Below, piece after piece: positions 9,814 through 18,848 of a stretch of DNA of 35,678 nucleotides; position 1 is the stretch's first letter, and each line of letters opens with the position of its first letter. Source of the stretch: Mangrovicoccus sp. HB161399. Its GTDB lineage: Bacteria > Pseudomonadota > Alphaproteobacteria > Rhodobacterales > Rhodobacteraceae. Both the position numbers and the translations under genes were made by a program. The notes below the pieces were generated by a model that worked only from the letters and a program-made list of their open reading frames with translations, was not told the DNA's origin and did not search any database. The stretch covers positions 1 to 35,678 of the forward strand of contig NZ_JAATVU010000059.1 of the NCBI RefSeq assembly GCF_013184745.1, given 5' to 3'.

Positions 9814-10190
9814 GCGTCAGGCCTGCCCGTTTTCCGGGCATCCGTCCACGGCGTCGCTGCGATGCAGCATATTTTTCGCCTCCGCGGGCTTTCCGCCCCG
9901 GCCTTTCCCGCATGGCGTGCTAGCTTGAAGATACGGGAGGAAACCGAGCAGCAAGGTTTCCGCATGACGGTTCCAGCATGTCCGCCGAAAGAACAGGCAT
10001 TGGTGCCGATTTTGCAGGCACCCTCCCATGGGGCAGGGGCTTTCCCGCCGGTCCGGGCTCTTTCGTCGCAGCTGCCTAAAGTTTTGCCTAAGGCTTTCGG
10101 GGTAGCCCGGAGAGAGGCCGCGCATGGGCAGGACCGAGGATGGCGCATGCTTTCCGGCGTCCGGTGGCCCGTGACAGGAGTGTTTTGACC
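9814..10190 (+). other. Long leader without a recognisable gene
   Basis: About 380 nt between the ureC terminator and the DUF1127-like gene. Open frames exist on both strands but have no domain or ribosome-site support. A hairpin GGAAACC (9939-9945) / GGTTTCC (9955-9961) with a 9-nt loop lies behind the promoter-like CTAGCTTGAAGATAC. At about 10073-10105 a short stretch repeats GCCTAA. It could hold a small RNA or the promoter for the ureE unit; neither is proven. Confidence 0.35.
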
Positions 10191-10448
10191 ATGACAGCAG
10201 ATGTGTTCGTGCTGTATCCGCCCGATCTGGACAGGGATTTCGATACCGCGCTGGCCAATCTCGGCTTCGGGCTGAACCCGGCGGGATTGCACCGCCGCTA
10301 CCGCCGAGAGGCGCTGCGCCTCAACACGCTGAGCGATTTCGACCTGGGCATGCTGGGCATCGCGCGTGAGGAAATCCCGGCCTATGTGATGCGCGACAAG
10401 TTCTCGGCTTTCGCCGCGCGCTTCGCCTTCCGTTCGGCGAACAGTTGA
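10191..10448 (+). CDS. DUF1127-like small protein
   Basis: 85 residues. The middle, roughly residues 35-70, reads RREALRLNTLSDFDLGMLGIAREEIPAYVMRDKF. This fits the DUF1127 pattern L-S-D-x-x-L-x-x-[IL]-G-[IL]-x-R-x-[ED]-I seen in small arginine-rich proteins of alphaproteobacteria. The ATG at 10191 has AGGAG ten nt upstream. Some DUF1127 proteins of Rhodobacter have been linked to RNA turnover and stress, but the role of this member is unknown. It sits 37 nt before ureE and probably shares its transcript. Confidence 0.7.
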   Translation: MTADVFVLYPPDLDRDFDTALANLGFGLNPAGLHRRYRREALRLNTLSDFDLGMLGIAREEIPAYVMRDKFSAFAARFAFRSANS

Positions 10449-10485
10449 TCTTGCGCTCGGCTGCGGCGAGGCGCAATCTCGCCGC

Positions 10486-10953
10486 ATGAGCGAGACCACT
10501 GACACCCTTCCCCTGGCGCAGAGCGTGACCCATGCCGAGCCGGGGGATGACACGATTTCCCTGACTTACAGTGACCGGCTGCTGCGCCGCCGGCGGCTGA
10601 CCTCGGATGGCGGGACCGCCTTCCTCGCCGACCTGCCGGAGACGCGGGGCCTGGACGAGGGCGATGCCTTCCTGCTGTCCTCCGGCGCCCGCGTGGCCAT
10701 CCGCGCTGCCGCGGAGTCGCTGGTCGAGATTGCAGGCGACCTGCCGCGGCTGGCATGGCATATCGGCAACCGCCACACGCCCTGCGAGATCGGTCCGGAC
10801 AGCCTGCGCATCCTCGACGATCACGTGCTGGTGGCGATGCTGCGCCAGCTCGGCGCGACCGTGACGCCGGTCACCGCACCCTTCCGCCCCGAGGGCGGCG
10901 CCTATGGCCATGGCCGGACGATGGGGCATGATCATGGCCACCATCACCACTGA
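10486..10953 (+). CDS. ureE: Urease nickel-binding chaperone UreE
   Basis: 155 residues. Delivers nickel to the UreD-UreF-UreG-apourease complex. The N-terminal peptide-binding domain contains DDTISLTYSDRLLRRRRL. The metal-binding domain carries LAWHIGNRHTPCEI, where the histidine and cysteine follow the family pattern. The C-terminus is a histidine tail (GHDHGHHHH) that can store several nickel ions. The tail codons overlap the start of ureF. Confidence 0.95.
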   Translation: MSETTDTLPLAQSVTHAEPGDDTISLTYSDRLLRRRRLTSDGGTAFLADLPETRGLDEGDAFLLSSGARVAIRAAAESLVEIAGDLPRLAWHIGNRHTPCEIGPDSLRILDDHVLVAMLRQLGATVTPVTAPFRPEGGAYGHGRTMGHDHGHHHH

Positions 10954-11593
10954 GCCGGCCCCCGCGCAGGACCTGCTGACCCTCGTGCAATGGCTCTCCC
11001 CTGCCTTCCCGCTGGGCAGCTTCGCCTTCTCGCACGGGCTGGAACACGCGATCTCGGCCGGCACGATCCGCGACGGCGCGGGGTTGGAGGCCTGGCTGGC
11101 CGACCTGCTGTCCGCAGGCAGCGGGCGCTGCGACGCGGTTCTGCTGTCCATGGTTCTCGGCGGCGCCGATCCGGCGGAAACCGATGCCCTGGCCGCCGCG
11201 CTGGCCGCTGCGCCCGAGCGGCACCTGGAAACGCTGTCCCAGGGGCGGTCCTTCCTTGCAACCACCAACGCGCTTCTGGGCACGGACTGGCCCGAAATGG
11301 TGCTGCCGGTTGCGGTCGGCCTGCAGGCGCGGCGGCTGGACCTGGCGCCGGAGACGGTGATCGGCCTCTATCTCCAGAGCTTTGCCGCCAACCTCGTGCT
11401 TGGCGCGGTGCGGCTGGTCCCGCTCGGCCAGACCGAAGGGCAGCGCGTGATCGCCGCGCTGGGGCCGCTGATCGAGCGGCTGTCGCGCGAGTTGGCCGGG
11501 GCCGGGGAAGAGGCGCTCTGGACCGGGACGCCGGGCGCGGACATTGCCGCCATGGCGCATGAACATCAGGAGGTCCGGCTGTTCCGCAGCTGA
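10934..11593 (+). CDS. ureF: Urease accessory protein UreF
   Basis: 219 residues from the ATG at 10934. Acts with UreD to position UreG and gate nickel transfer. Family signatures: [21 protein letters not shown] near the N-terminus and [33 protein letters not shown] in the second half. Alternative in-frame ATGs at 10904 and 10928 would lengthen it by a few residues; the chosen one starts closest to the conserved region. It overlaps the last 20 nt of ureE in another frame, so translation is likely coupled. ureG follows after 14 nt. Confidence 0.95.
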   Translation: MATITTEPAPAQDLLTLVQWLSPAFPLGSFAFSHGLEHAISAGTIRDGAGLEAWLADLLSAGSGRCDAVLLSMVLGGADPAETDALAAALAAAPERHLETLSQGRSFLATTNALLGTDWPEMVLPVAVGLQARRLDLAPETVIGLYLQSFAANLVLGAVRLVPLGQTEGQRVIAALGPLIERLSRELAGAGEEALWTGTPGADIAAMAHEHQEVRLFRS

Positions 11594-11607
11594 CCAAGGA
11601 GACGGAA

Positions 11608-12249
11608 ATGGCACAGACGAACGGCCCGCTGCGCGTGGGCATCGGCGGTCCGGTGGGCGCCGGAAAGACCACCCTGACCGAGCAGCTCGCCCGCGCTCTG
11701 GCGCCGCGGCTGTCGATGGCGGTTATCACGAACGACATCTACACCCGCGAGGATGCAGAGGCGCTGATGCGCGCCCAGGTCCTGCCGGGCGAGCGGATCC
11801 GCGGCGTCGAAACCGGCGGCTGCCCGCACACGGCGATCCGCGAGGATGCCTCGATCAACCTTGCCGCGGTGGCCGATCTGCGCGGCAAGTTCCCCGATCT
11901 CGACCTGATCCTGATCGAGTCCGGCGGCGACAACCTCGCTGCGACTTTCTCGCCCGAGTTGGCCGACCTGACGCTCTATGTCATCGACACGGCGGCCGGG
12001 CAGGACATCCCGCGCAAGAAGGGGCCGGGCGTGACCCGCTCGGACCTGCTGATCATCAACAAGACCGACCTGGCGCCGCATGTCGGGGTTTCGACCGACC
12101 TGCTGGAAGAGGATGCAGCCCGCGGCCGGGGCGGGCGCCCCTTCGTGATGGCGCAGCTCCGCCACGGCAAGGGTGTTCCGGAAATCGTCGATTTCCTGGT
12201 CCGCGAAGGCGGTCTCGTCCTGCAGCCGGAGCCTGCTCAGGTTTCGTGA
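11608..12249 (+). CDS. ureG: Urease accessory GTPase UreG
   Basis: 213 residues, SIMIBI-class GTPase that powers nickel insertion. P-loop [10 protein letters not shown] at residues 13-22, [12 protein letters not shown] in switch [16 protein letters not shown] containing the nickel-binding Cys-Pro-His motif, [10 protein letters not shown] for Walker B, and the guanine-specificity motif NKTDLAP. A strong AAGGAGACGG ribosome site precedes it. Its last 13 nt overlap the 3' end of the convergent glycosyltransferase gene, so no room exists for a separate terminator. Confidence 0.97.
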   Translation: MAQTNGPLRVGIGGPVGAGKTTLTEQLARALAPRLSMAVITNDIYTREDAEALMRAQVLPGERIRGVETGGCPHTAIREDASINLAAVADLRGKFPDLDLILIESGGDNLAATFSPELADLTLYVIDTAAGQDIPRKKGPGVTRSDLLIINKTDLAPHVGVSTDLLEEDAARGRGGRPFVMAQLRHGKGVPEIVDFLVREGGLVLQPEPAQVS

Positions 12250-14381
12250 TCCAGAACCATGGCCCAGGCCGCGCGTTCGGACTGGGTCAGGCGCAGCCCC
12301 GAGATCTCCGCGATCAGTGCGGCATTGGCCGGATCGGCGCGCAGCTCCGAGGCGCGCTGCCGGTGCCAGGCAAGGGCAGCTTCTTGCGCCGCGGCAATTT
12401 CGGGATCGGCCGTCAGCGCGGCAATCCCCGCCTCGGTTCGGGGCAGGTGGCGCAGGATCGAGCGGTCTTCGCGATCTTGCCAGTCCATCCGGATCCAGTA
12501 GTTGCGCCCGATCTCGCGATCGACATGCAGCGCCCGGCCGCGCTGGCGCTTCACCAGGAACCCGTCCAGCGACCGCAGCGGGTAATGGTTCAGCTGGACC
12601 AGGTCATAGCCGACGGTTGCAATCGAGGACCGCCATCCGCGGCGGGAGATCTCCGCGCCCATCGGCTGGCCGGAGCCGTTGACCCAATGCGCCTCGTGCA
12701 GCCGTGCCTCGTCCGGTTTCGTCGGCCGATGGCAGGAAAGTTTTCCATAGACGCCAATCTGTTGCGACAAGGTCTTGATGCCCCAGGCGGTGTGCGGCTT
12801 GGGACAGAAGGCCGGGGCGCAGCGGTTGCAAGTTGCAATCACCGGGCGGCCTCCGATTGCAGCCGAGCCCGATCCGAAGAGCCGCCAGGTCAGCGCCCAA
12901 TGCGTTGCCTCCGGGGCGGCGGCGAATAGCGCATCGAGCGTGCCGTCGCCGGTGCGGATGTTCACGAACTCGTCCGTATCGATATGCAGGACCCAATGCG
13001 CCTGACGCACCAAGTCCGTCGTCACCGCATGGTTCAGCGCGGCCTGCTGCGGGGACTTGCCCCGCCAGCCGTCATTTCCGATCCGCGTCAACCAGCCGTG
13101 CCGCGCCACGAGATCGAGCATCCGGTCGGTGCCGTCCGAGCAGTCATTCGTGTAGACGAGAAAGCGGTCGAAACCGGCCGCCCGGTGAAAGGCAAGCCAT
13201 TCGAGCAGATAGGGCCCTTCGTCCTTGGCGCAGGCGACGATCACGCGCTCGGCGCAGGCCGGGCGTGGCGGCGACAGCCGGAAGGGCGCTTCCGGCGGCA
13301 CGGCCGGCGCGATCCGGTCATGCGGCGCGTAGCGGGAGCGGACCAGACGGGAATGCACCGGGCGGATCTCGGCGGGCAGGGATGCGCCGCCCTCGCCGGT
13401 GTCGTCCGGCCGGGCGGCGCGGCCGGGATCGGCGGCCTGTGCCGCGGCCAGCATCCGCGGCAGCAATCCGGCCATCACGCCGGAAGGGTCGAAATCCAGC
13501 TCTTCTGGCAGGAGGTTGCTAGGTGCAACCCCTCCCGCCAGCCAGTCCTTCAGCCTGTCCGCGTCCAGCGGGGGACCATCCTCAAGCAGCGTCCCCATGG
13601 CCCGGGCGCGCAGCCGCCGCGGCAGGACCAGCCCCTTGGCCAGCGCTTGCCGGATGAGCGGATTGACCTTCAGCGCGCGGGACAGCGTACGGGCGGAAAC
13701 CGCAGCCGGGGCCGGGCCCGGATCCTCCAGGCCGAGATGGCGGAGCAGGGCGTCCGGGCCGGGCAGTTCCGTCACCTGTGCAAACCCAGTTCCCCAGAAG
13801 AAACGGAAGGCGTGGCGGTCAAGCCAGTGCGGCGGGCGTTCGAGCTCGGGAAATTCGTCGAGTTCCGGCCGCGCCGGGCGCCCTTTGGAGCGCGCGGCGG
13901 CCCAATTCGCGGGACGGGTCGCCAGATCGGCCGCGGGCGTCGTCACCCGGCCCCAGAGGATCTGGGCCGACCAGTGCGCGGCCAGCCCGGCGGCGGGCTC
14001 GGGATGCTGGAGCAGCAGTTCCACCTCGCCCAAAGGCGCAAGGAAACCGTGCAGCCGCGCCAGTTCCGAAGGATGCACCAAATGCCGTCCGGCGAGATCG
14101 CAGGAGACCAGCACCGTCTCCGCTCCGGCGAATTCCGCGGCCAGCTCCTCCCGCAGCCTGGCCGCCAAAGCTGCCTGCCGGTCCTCGGGGGCCAGCCCGC
14201 GGGCCGCGCGCAGGGGATCGACATGGCCGGGATCGAGCGAGGCCATGAAGAGCCGCACCCCAGCGGGCCGTCCCGTCGCGGAAGCCCAGTGCAGCCCGCG
14301 CGGAACGCCGCACCGGAGCGCCGCCTGCAGGCGGGCGGCGCCCAGCGGGCAGGGTCCGGCATGGAGCAGGATGCGGGTCAT
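12237..14381 (-). CDS. Two-domain protein: sulfotransferase-like N-terminus, family-2 glycosyltransferase C-terminus
   Basis: 714 residues from the Met of [10 protein letters not shown]. The frame stays open upstream into ccmA, but that part is the shadow of ccmA. Residues 1-300 follow the plan of roseobacter-type sulfotransferases: strand ILLHAGP, a loop in the place of the PAPS-binding K-T-G-T-T (here degenerate, PCPLGAA), and [11 protein letters not shown] with [10 protein letters not shown] later. Residues about 380-700 are a glycosyltransferase of the Glyco_tranf_2_4 type: [35 protein letters not shown], and the metal-binding [10 protein letters not shown] near residue 469. The loss of the K-T-G-T-T loop suggests the first half no longer transfers sulfate. 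Likely acts on a cell-surface polysaccharide (inference). Two palindromic repeats fall inside the frame. Confidence 0.85.
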   Translation of the reverse strand: MTRILLHAGPCPLGAARLQAALRCGVPRGLHWASATGRPAGVRLFMASLDPGHVDPLRAARGLAPEDRQAALAARLREELAAEFAGAETVLVSCDLAGRHLVHPSELARLHGFLAPLGEVELLLQHPEPAAGLAAHWSAQILWGRVTTPAADLATRPANWAAARSKGRPARPELDEFPELERPPHWLDRHAFRFFWGTGFAQVTELPGPDALLRHLGLEDPGPAPAAVSARTLSRALKVNPLIRQALAKGLVLPRRLRARAMGTLLEDGPPLDADRLKDWLAGGVAPSNLLPEELDFDPSGVMAGLLPRMLAAAQAADPGRAARPDDTGEGGASLPAEIRPVHSRLVRSRYAPHDRIAPAVPPEAPFRLSPPRPACAERVIVACAKDEGPYLLEWLAFHRAAGFDRFLVYTNDCSDGTDRMLDLVARHGWLTRIGNDGWRGKSPQQAALNHAVTTDLVRQAHWVLHIDTDEFVNIRTGDGTLDALFAAAPEATHWALTWRLFGSGSAAIGGRPVIATCNRCAPAFCPKPHTAWGIKTLSQQIGVYGKLSCHRPTKPDEARLHEAHWVNGSGQPMGAEISRRGWRSSIATVGYDLVQLNHYPLRSLDGFLVKRQRGRALHVDREIGRNYWIRMDWQDREDRSILRHLPRTEAGIAALTADPEIAAAQEAALAWHRQRASELRADPANAALIAEISGLRLTQSERAAWAMVLDHET
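12824..12840. repeat. 17-bp palindrome, one mismatch (within glycosyltransferase gene)
   Basis: GGTTGC-AAGTT-GCAATC. It lies in frame and encodes part of I-A-T-C-N-R-C on the minus strand. One mismatch in the right arm. Confidence 0.6.
13514..13530. repeat. 17-bp palindrome, perfect (within glycosyltransferase gene)
   Basis: GGTTGC-TAGGT-GCAACC, with left flank CAGGA. On the minus strand it is read as part of V-A-P-S-N-L-L. Confidence 0.8.
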
Positions 14382-14498
14382 GTCCCGGTGTCGCCCGGGA
14401 AGGGTTAACAGCCGGTTGGCTCCGACAGCCTCCCCAATAGGTCGCAACGGATGCGCCGGGGCTTTTCCCCGCCCGCGCCATCGGATAGCAGGCAGGGG
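14382..14498. promoter_or_regulatory. Divergent region, glycosyltransferase / ccmA
   Basis: 117 nt between divergent starts. It must contain promoters in both directions. A GGTTGG-N5-ACAGCC sequence (14414-14430) is a very weak echo of the palindromic repeat. No convincing -35/-10 pair was seen. GGCAGGGG before the ccmA ATG can serve as ribosome site. Confidence 0.3.
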
Positions 14499-15113
14499 AT
14501 GCTGAGCGTGACCGACCTGACCTGCGCCCGCGGCGGCGTGCCCGTGACCGAGGGCGTCACCTTCCGGCTGGAGGCCGGGGAGGCGCTGGTGCTGCGGGGG
14601 CCGAACGGCATCGGCAAGACCACGCTCCTGCGGGTCATCGCTGGGCTGGCACCGCCGCTCTCCGGCAGCGTCGAAGGCGCCGAACGGATCGCCTATGCCG
14701 GACATGCCGACGGGATCAAGGCGCAGCTCAGCGTGACCGAGAACCTGCGCTTCTGGGCGGCGACCTTCGGAACCTCCGACATTGCCCCGGCGCTGGAGGG
14801 CTTCAACCTCGGCGAGCTGCGCGGCCGTCTGGCCGGAACGCTGTCGGCGGGCCAGAAAAGGCGGCTGGGACTGGCGCGGCTGCTCGTCACCGGCCGCCCG
14901 GTCTGGGTGCTGGACGAACCGACCGTCTCGCTCGACACGGCCAGCGTCGGTCTGTTCGCGGCCGCCGTGCGGGCGCATCTGGCCGCGGGCGGCGCGGCGT
15001 TGATGGCGACCCATATCGACCTGGGCCTGGCGGAGGCGCGGATCCTCGATCTGGCGCCCTACAAGGCGAAGCCGCAGACCCGCGCGTCCGACTTCGACGA
15101 GGCCTTCCTGTGA
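14499..15113 (+). CDS. ccmA: Haem exporter ATPase CcmA
   Basis: 204 residues. ABC ATPase that works with CcmB to release haem-loaded CcmE during cytochrome c maturation. Walker [10 protein letters not shown] at residues 34-42, signature [15 protein letters not shown], Walker [13 protein letters not shown] and the His-loop ATHIDLG are all present. The start is the Met of MLSVTDL at 14499, preceded by GGCAGGGG; 16 upstream in-frame residues are unlikely to be translated. Its stop codon overlaps the GTG start of ccmB (GTGA). Confidence 0.95.
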   Translation: MLSVTDLTCARGGVPVTEGVTFRLEAGEALVLRGPNGIGKTTLLRVIAGLAPPLSGSVEGAERIAYAGHADGIKAQLSVTENLRFWAATFGTSDIAPALEGFNLGELRGRLAGTLSAGQKRRLGLARLLVTGRPVWVLDEPTVSLDTASVGLFAAAVRAHLAAGGAALMATHIDLGLAEARILDLAPYKAKPQTRASDFDEAFL

Positions 15114-15766
15114 TCGCGCTCCTGCTGCGGGACCTGAAGCTGGCGGTTCGCGCGGGCGGGGGCTTCGGCCTGGCGCTGGCCTTCTTCCTGATCGTCACCG
15201 TGCTGGTGCCCTTCGCGGTCGGCCCGGACACCCAGCGGCTGCAGCCGATCGCGGCCGGCGTCCTGTGGATCGGCGCGCTGCTGGCCTGCCTGCTGTCGCT
15301 CGACCGGATGCTGGCGCTGGATCACGAGGACGGCACGCTGGACCTGCTGGCGACCGCGCCGATCCCGCTGGAGGGCGTGGTGCTGGTCAAGGCCTGCGCA
15401 CATTGGCTGACCACCGGCCTGCCGCTGACGCTGATCGCCGCGCCCCTGGGCGTGCTGCTGAACCTCGCGGAGCCGGGCTATCTCTGGCTGGTCGTGTCGC
15501 TGGCCTGCGGGACGCCCGCGCTTTCCATGATCGGTGCCTTCGGCGCGGCGCTGACCGTAGGGCTGAAGCGCGGCGGCCTGCTGCTGTCGCTTCTGGTGCT
15601 GCCGCTCTATGTGCCGACGCTGATCTTCGGCGCGGAGGTTGCGCGGCGCGGCGCCGAGGGGCTGGAGACGCAGGTGCCGCTGATGCTGCTGGCTGCCATC
15701 ACGCTGGGGGTGCTTGCCGCGATGCCTTTCGCGGCGGCGGCGGCGCTCAGGATCAACCTGAGGTGA
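15110..15766 (+). CDS. ccmB: Haem exporter membrane protein CcmB
   Basis: 218 residues, inner-membrane partner of CcmA. It starts with GTG overlapping the ccmA stop. The first residues [19 protein letters not shown] are the typical cytosolic start, followed by six hydrophobic segments (for example [37 protein letters not shown] and [21 protein letters not shown]). The conserved [18 protein letters not shown] loop between segments is present. Confidence 0.95.
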   Translation: MIALLLRDLKLAVRAGGGFGLALAFFLIVTVLVPFAVGPDTQRLQPIAAGVLWIGALLACLLSLDRMLALDHEDGTLDLLATAPIPLEGVVLVKACAHWLTTGLPLTLIAAPLGVLLNLAEPGYLWLVVSLACGTPALSMIGAFGAALTVGLKRGGLLLSLLVLPLYVPTLIFGAEVARRGAEGLETQVPLMLLAAITLGVLAAMPFAAAAALRINLR

Positions 15767-15814
15767 TCGGGGCCGATATTGTGCGCGGGAAAACGGGGAG
15801 GTAACAGAATCGGG

Positions 15815-16567
15815 ATGGGATCTGTCTGGGAATATGCGAATCCGGTGAAATTCAGCCGGACGGTGTCGAAGGTGCTGCCCTTCGTGTCGGTTGGCGCGCT
15901 TGCCTGCCTCGCGGTCGGGCTGGTCTGGGGCTTCTTCTTCACGCCGGAGGACTACCGCCAGGGTTCGACCGTCAAGATCATCTACCTGCATGTCCCGGCC
16001 GCCATGGTCGCGATCAATGCCTGGCTGATGATGCTCGTTGCCTCGCTGATCTGGCTGGTGCGCCGCCACCATGTCAGCGCGCTGGCCGCGCGGGCCGCGG
16101 CGCCCGTCGGGCTGGTCATGACGCTGATCGCGCTGGCGACCGGCGCGATCTGGGGGCAGCCGATGTGGGGCACCTGGTGGGCCTGGGATCCGCGCCTGAC
16201 CTCCTTCCTGATCCTGACGCTGTTCTACCTGGGCTACATCGCGCTCTGGGAGGCGCTGGAAGACCCTGACACGGCCGCCGATCTGACCTCGGTGCTGTGT
16301 CTCGTCGGCTCGGTCTTCGCGATCCTCAGCCGCTACGCTGTGAATTTCTGGAACCAGGGGCTGCACCAGGGCGCGTCGGTGATGCGCGTCGAGGCCGTGA
16401 CCGGCGCCGATACCGAAGAGAAGGTGTCGAACATTTTCTTCGCGCCGCTGATGGTCTGCATGGCGGGCTTCGTGCTTCTGTTCCTGGCGCTGGTGCTGCT
16501 GCGCACGCGCACCGAGATCCACCGCCGCCGCCTGAAGGCGATCGAGGCACGGGAGCGGATGGCATGA
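15815..16567 (+). CDS. ccmC: Haem handling protein CcmC
   Basis: 250 residues, inner membrane. Attaches haem to CcmE in the periplasm. The tryptophan-rich haem motif WWAWDPR lies at residues 121-127, and the two histidines expected to ligate haem are His59 (YLHVPAA) and His184 (GLHQGAS). Six membrane segments are visible. I use the ATG at 15815. GGGGAGG lies about 13 nt upstream, a little far, and an earlier TTG or GTG near 15779 cannot be excluded. The stop overlaps the ccmD start (ATGA). Confidence 0.95.
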   Translation: MGSVWEYANPVKFSRTVSKVLPFVSVGALACLAVGLVWGFFFTPEDYRQGSTVKIIYLHVPAAMVAINAWLMMLVASLIWLVRRHHVSALAARAAAPVGLVMTLIALATGAIWGQPMWGTWWAWDPRLTSFLILTLFYLGYIALWEALEDPDTAADLTSVLCLVGSVFAILSRYAVNFWNQGLHQGASVMRVEAVTGADTEEKVSNIFFAPLMVCMAGFVLLFLALVLLRTRTEIHRRRLKAIEARERMA

Positions 16568-16719
16568 TGCCTGAACTGGGGAAATACGCGGGTACCGTCC
16601 TTTCGGCCTATGCGGTGTCTCTGCTGCTGCTGGTGCTTCTGGTGGCGGCCAGCATGATCGCTGCGCGCAAGGCCGCGCGTGCCCTGAAGGATGCAGAGGA
16701 GCGCCGCAGGAATGGCTAG
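16564..16719 (+). CDS. ccmD: Haem exporter protein CcmD
   Basis: 51 residues with one membrane segment (residues 12-34, VLSAYAVSLLLLVLLVAAS) and a highly charged cytosolic tail (KAARALKDAEERRRNG). It stabilises the CcmABC-CcmE complex. Starts at 16564 or 16567 (ATGATG), overlapping ccmC; its last 8 nt overlap ccmG. Size and position match the orf52/helD gene of Rhodobacter. Confidence 0.9.
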   Translation: MMPELGKYAGTVLSAYAVSLLLLVLLVAASMIAARKAARALKDAEERRRNG

Positions 16720-17248
16720 GATCTCTCCGCTTGTCGTGCTGCCGCCGGTGCTGTTCGCCGGCCTGGCCGTTGCCTTCTATGTCGGGATGCAGCGCGAGAA
16801 CCCGGACGCGCTGCCCTCGACGCTGGAGGGCCGCGAGGCGCCGGCCGTCACGCTGGCGCCTCTCGGGACACTGCCCGAATTCGACGTGTCCATGCTGAAG
16901 GACGGGCAGGTGAAGCTCGTCAATTTCTGGGCCTCGTGGTGCGCGCCCTGCCGCGTCGAGCACCCCAACCTGGAGGCGCTGGCCGCCCAGGGCGTGACGG
17001 TCTACGGCATCAACTACAAGGACCAGCCGCAGAAGGCGCTGGCCTTCCTGCAGGAGCTCGGTAACCCCTATGCGGCCGTGGCCGAGGATGCCAGCGGGCG
17101 GGCCGGGATCGACTGGGGCATCTACGGCGTGCCCGAGACCTTCGTGATCGACGGCACGGGCAAGGTCATCCTGCGGTTCCCCGGTCCGATCACCGAGCGG
17201 GTGATCGATGAGACCATCCGTCCGGCCCTGGCCGAGGCTGCTGGTTGA
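16712..17248 (+). CDS. ccmG: Periplasmic thiol-disulfide reductant CcmG (DsbE)
   Basis: 178 residues. Membrane-anchored thioredoxin-fold protein that reduces apocytochrome c haem-binding cysteines. N-terminal anchor at residues 7-27, then FWASWCAPCRVEH with the C-A-P-C active site at 77-80, GINYKD, and the cis-proline loop YGVPETFVI. ATG 16712 overlaps the ccmD end; the earlier in-frame codon would add seven residues without a ribosome site. It ends the ccm operon; no intrinsic terminator with a U-run is visible downstream. Confidence 0.95.
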   Translation: MARISPLVVLPPVLFAGLAVAFYVGMQRENPDALPSTLEGREAPAVTLAPLGTLPEFDVSMLKDGQVKLVNFWASWCAPCRVEHPNLEALAAQGVTVYGINYKDQPQKALAFLQELGNPYAAVAEDASGRAGIDWGIYGVPETFVIDGTGKVILRFPGPITERVIDETIRPALAEAAG

Positions 17249-17280
17249 GATTCGCCCGGAAATAGTGTGATTTCACGGGT

Positions 17281-17297
17281 GGTTGCAGCATGCAACC
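17281..17297. repeat. 17-bp palindrome, perfect (between ccmG and cupin gene)
   Basis: GGTTGC-AGCAT-GCAACC between two convergent 3' ends, with 7-bp arms because A and T flank the spacer. Could also serve as a transcript-end hairpin in both directions. Confidence 0.85.
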
Positions 17298-17305
17298 GCC
17301 CGGCA

Positions 17306-17737
17306 TCATCCCGGAATGTCGAAGCCGGGCGCAGCCAGCTCGAAGCCCGCGAAATCGAAGCCGGGACTGACCGCGCAGCTGACCAGGGTCCAGTCCCCGG
17401 CGGTCTCCGCCGACTGCCAGTGATGCGGCGGCACGAGGATCTGCGGCAGCTGCCCGCTTGGAAGCTCCGGCCCCAGCCGGTGAAGCGCGGCCGGTCCCGC
17501 GGCCGTTTCCGAAATCCGCAGGGACAGCGGCGCCCCCGCATGCCAGAGCCAGTGCTCGGCAGCGTCCACCCGGTGCCAATGGCTGCGTTCTCCCGCGGCC
17601 AGCAGGAAATAGATCATCGTGCCCGAAGGGCGCTGCCCCCGCGCGGCCTCCGCCCGCCAGGTCTCGCGGAACCAGCCGCCCTCCGGGTGGCGCTCCAGCC
17701 CCAGCGCGGCGATGATCTCGTCTGCCGTCATGCTCAT
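17306..17737 (-). CDS. DUF985 (Cupin_5) family protein
   Basis: 143 residues, compact beta-barrel cupin. Recognised by LGLERHPEGGWFRETWR at residues 13-29, GTMIYFLLAAGERSHWHRVDAAEHWLWHAG in the middle, QILVPPHHWQSAE and the C-terminal LVSCAVSPGFDFAGFEL. These blocks are typical of the DUF985 family, whose biochemical role is poorly defined. The histidines of SHWHR and the glutamate of AEHW may form the cupin metal site. It overlaps the upstream glycosyltransferase gene by 4 nt (ATGA), so the two are co-transcribed. Confidence 0.88.
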   Translation of the reverse strand: MSMTADEIIAALGLERHPEGGWFRETWRAEAARGQRPSGTMIYFLLAAGERSHWHRVDAAEHWLWHAGAPLSLRISETAAGPAALHRLGPELPSGQLPQILVPPHHWQSAETAGDWTLVSCAVSPGFDFAGFELAAPGFDIPG

Positions 17738-18693
17738 ATCCCCGTCTGCACGAACCGCTCGGGGATCACCCGGCGTTCGCTGGCCAGCCTCTTGTCGCGG
17801 GCGGGCGTCACGTAGTCGATGACCCGGTAGCGGTCGAGCTTCTTGGTGCGTTTCCGCTCCGGTCCCATCATGCCGCCGATCCGGACCGGTTCGCTGCGGC
17901 CGAACAGCCGCTGCATCACGTCGCGCCCGGAAAAGGGCGTGCCGTCCAGCGGCATCTCGTTGTACCTGCGCAATTCCTCCAGCGCGCGGTCGCCGTCCCA
18001 GAGCCAGAGCTTGCCGGTATTCTTCGCCACGCTGGTGCGGAAGGCGCGGCGTTCCTCCTGCCGCGACAGGAAGCGGTCGGCATCGATGAACTTCATGTGC
18101 ACCAGATGCAGGTCGGGGTCGAAGACGAAGGGCTTCTCCGCGGCATGCGGCCAGATCCGGCTGCCGGTGCCCAGCATGTGCGGCTTGGTGTAGAGCAGCG
18201 AACAGAAGAAGCTGCGGCGCTGCGCGAAGATCGGCTGCGCCGGGTCGAAGGCGGCTTCGCTGGCGACGTCGTGGAACATCTCCATGCCGAGCCCGGCGGT
18301 GATCTGGTTGTCCGTGCCGCGCGCCTCGACATAGGCGCGCAGGTCGGGATAGCGCGCCGGGTCCGGGACATAGATCTCGTCGGCGTCGTTGAAGATGACG
18401 ACGTCATAGAAGGCCAGCAGCCCGGTCAGCAGGCTGCTGATCAGCTCGAAGCGCTTGGCATCGAAGCGGCCGGCGCTGCGGGCCTCGGACAGGCTTTCGA
18501 GCGACGGAATGCGGAAGCTTTTGACGCAGCCCGCGCCAAGCTCGCCCGGGAGCATTTCAGCCGGGCTGCGCGACGAGCAATGGTCGAGGATGAACAAGTT
18601 CTCCGCCCCGAACAGGCGCGAGTAGTAGCGGAACCAGATGGGAAGGAAGAAGTCCTCGTCCTTCATCATGGTCACGCAAGCGGTCTTGGTCAT
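17734..18693 (-). CDS. Glycosyltransferase, family 2 (Glyco_tranf_2_4 type)
   Basis: 319 residues from the Met of MTKTACVTMMKDED. N-terminal strand ACVTMMKDEDFFLPIWFRYYSRLFG, then ENLFILDHCSS, and the nucleotide-sugar/metal motif FNDADEIYVPD with D-A-D-E at 103-106. The C-terminal third is basic (ERKRTKKLDRYRV). It shares the domain type with the C-terminal half of the gene at 12237-14381 but is otherwise dissimilar. The open frame extends 64 codons upstream without coding character. No other polysaccharide genes are nearby, so the acceptor is unknown. Confidence 0.85.
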   Translation of the reverse strand: MTKTACVTMMKDEDFFLPIWFRYYSRLFGAENLFILDHCSSRSPAEMLPGELGAGCVKSFRIPSLESLSEARSAGRFDAKRFELISSLLTGLLAFYDVVIFNDADEIYVPDPARYPDLRAYVEARGTDNQITAGLGMEMFHDVASEAAFDPAQPIFAQRRSFFCSLLYTKPHMLGTGSRIWPHAAEKPFVFDPDLHLVHMKFIDADRFLSRQEERRAFRTSVAKNTGKLWLWDGDRALEELRRYNEMPLDGTPFSGRDVMQRLFGRSEPVRIGGMMGPERKRTKKLDRYRVIDYVTPARDKRLASERRVIPERFVQTGI

Positions 18694-18848
18694 GTCGTCC
18701 TTCGGGGTCTTGCGGCGATGCCGTCCGCGGGTCTGCAGACTTTGGCCGGCGGAACTCCGCGCATCAAGCGGACAATGGGCCGCCGCAGGAACCGTCAGGC
18801 GCCGCGCCGTGTTGTCGGGACATGACACGCCAATAGAAGGAGGTTTCC

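Noticed and set aside
9817-10188. Two open frames (both strands) between ureC and the DUF1127-like gene
   Set aside because: No domain, no hydrophobic or helical pattern, and no good ribosome site.
14382-15014. Longer N-terminus for the two-domain glycosyltransferase (925 codons)
   Set aside because: The extra 211 codons lie antisense to ccmA; the Met at 14381 begins a strand typical of the domain.
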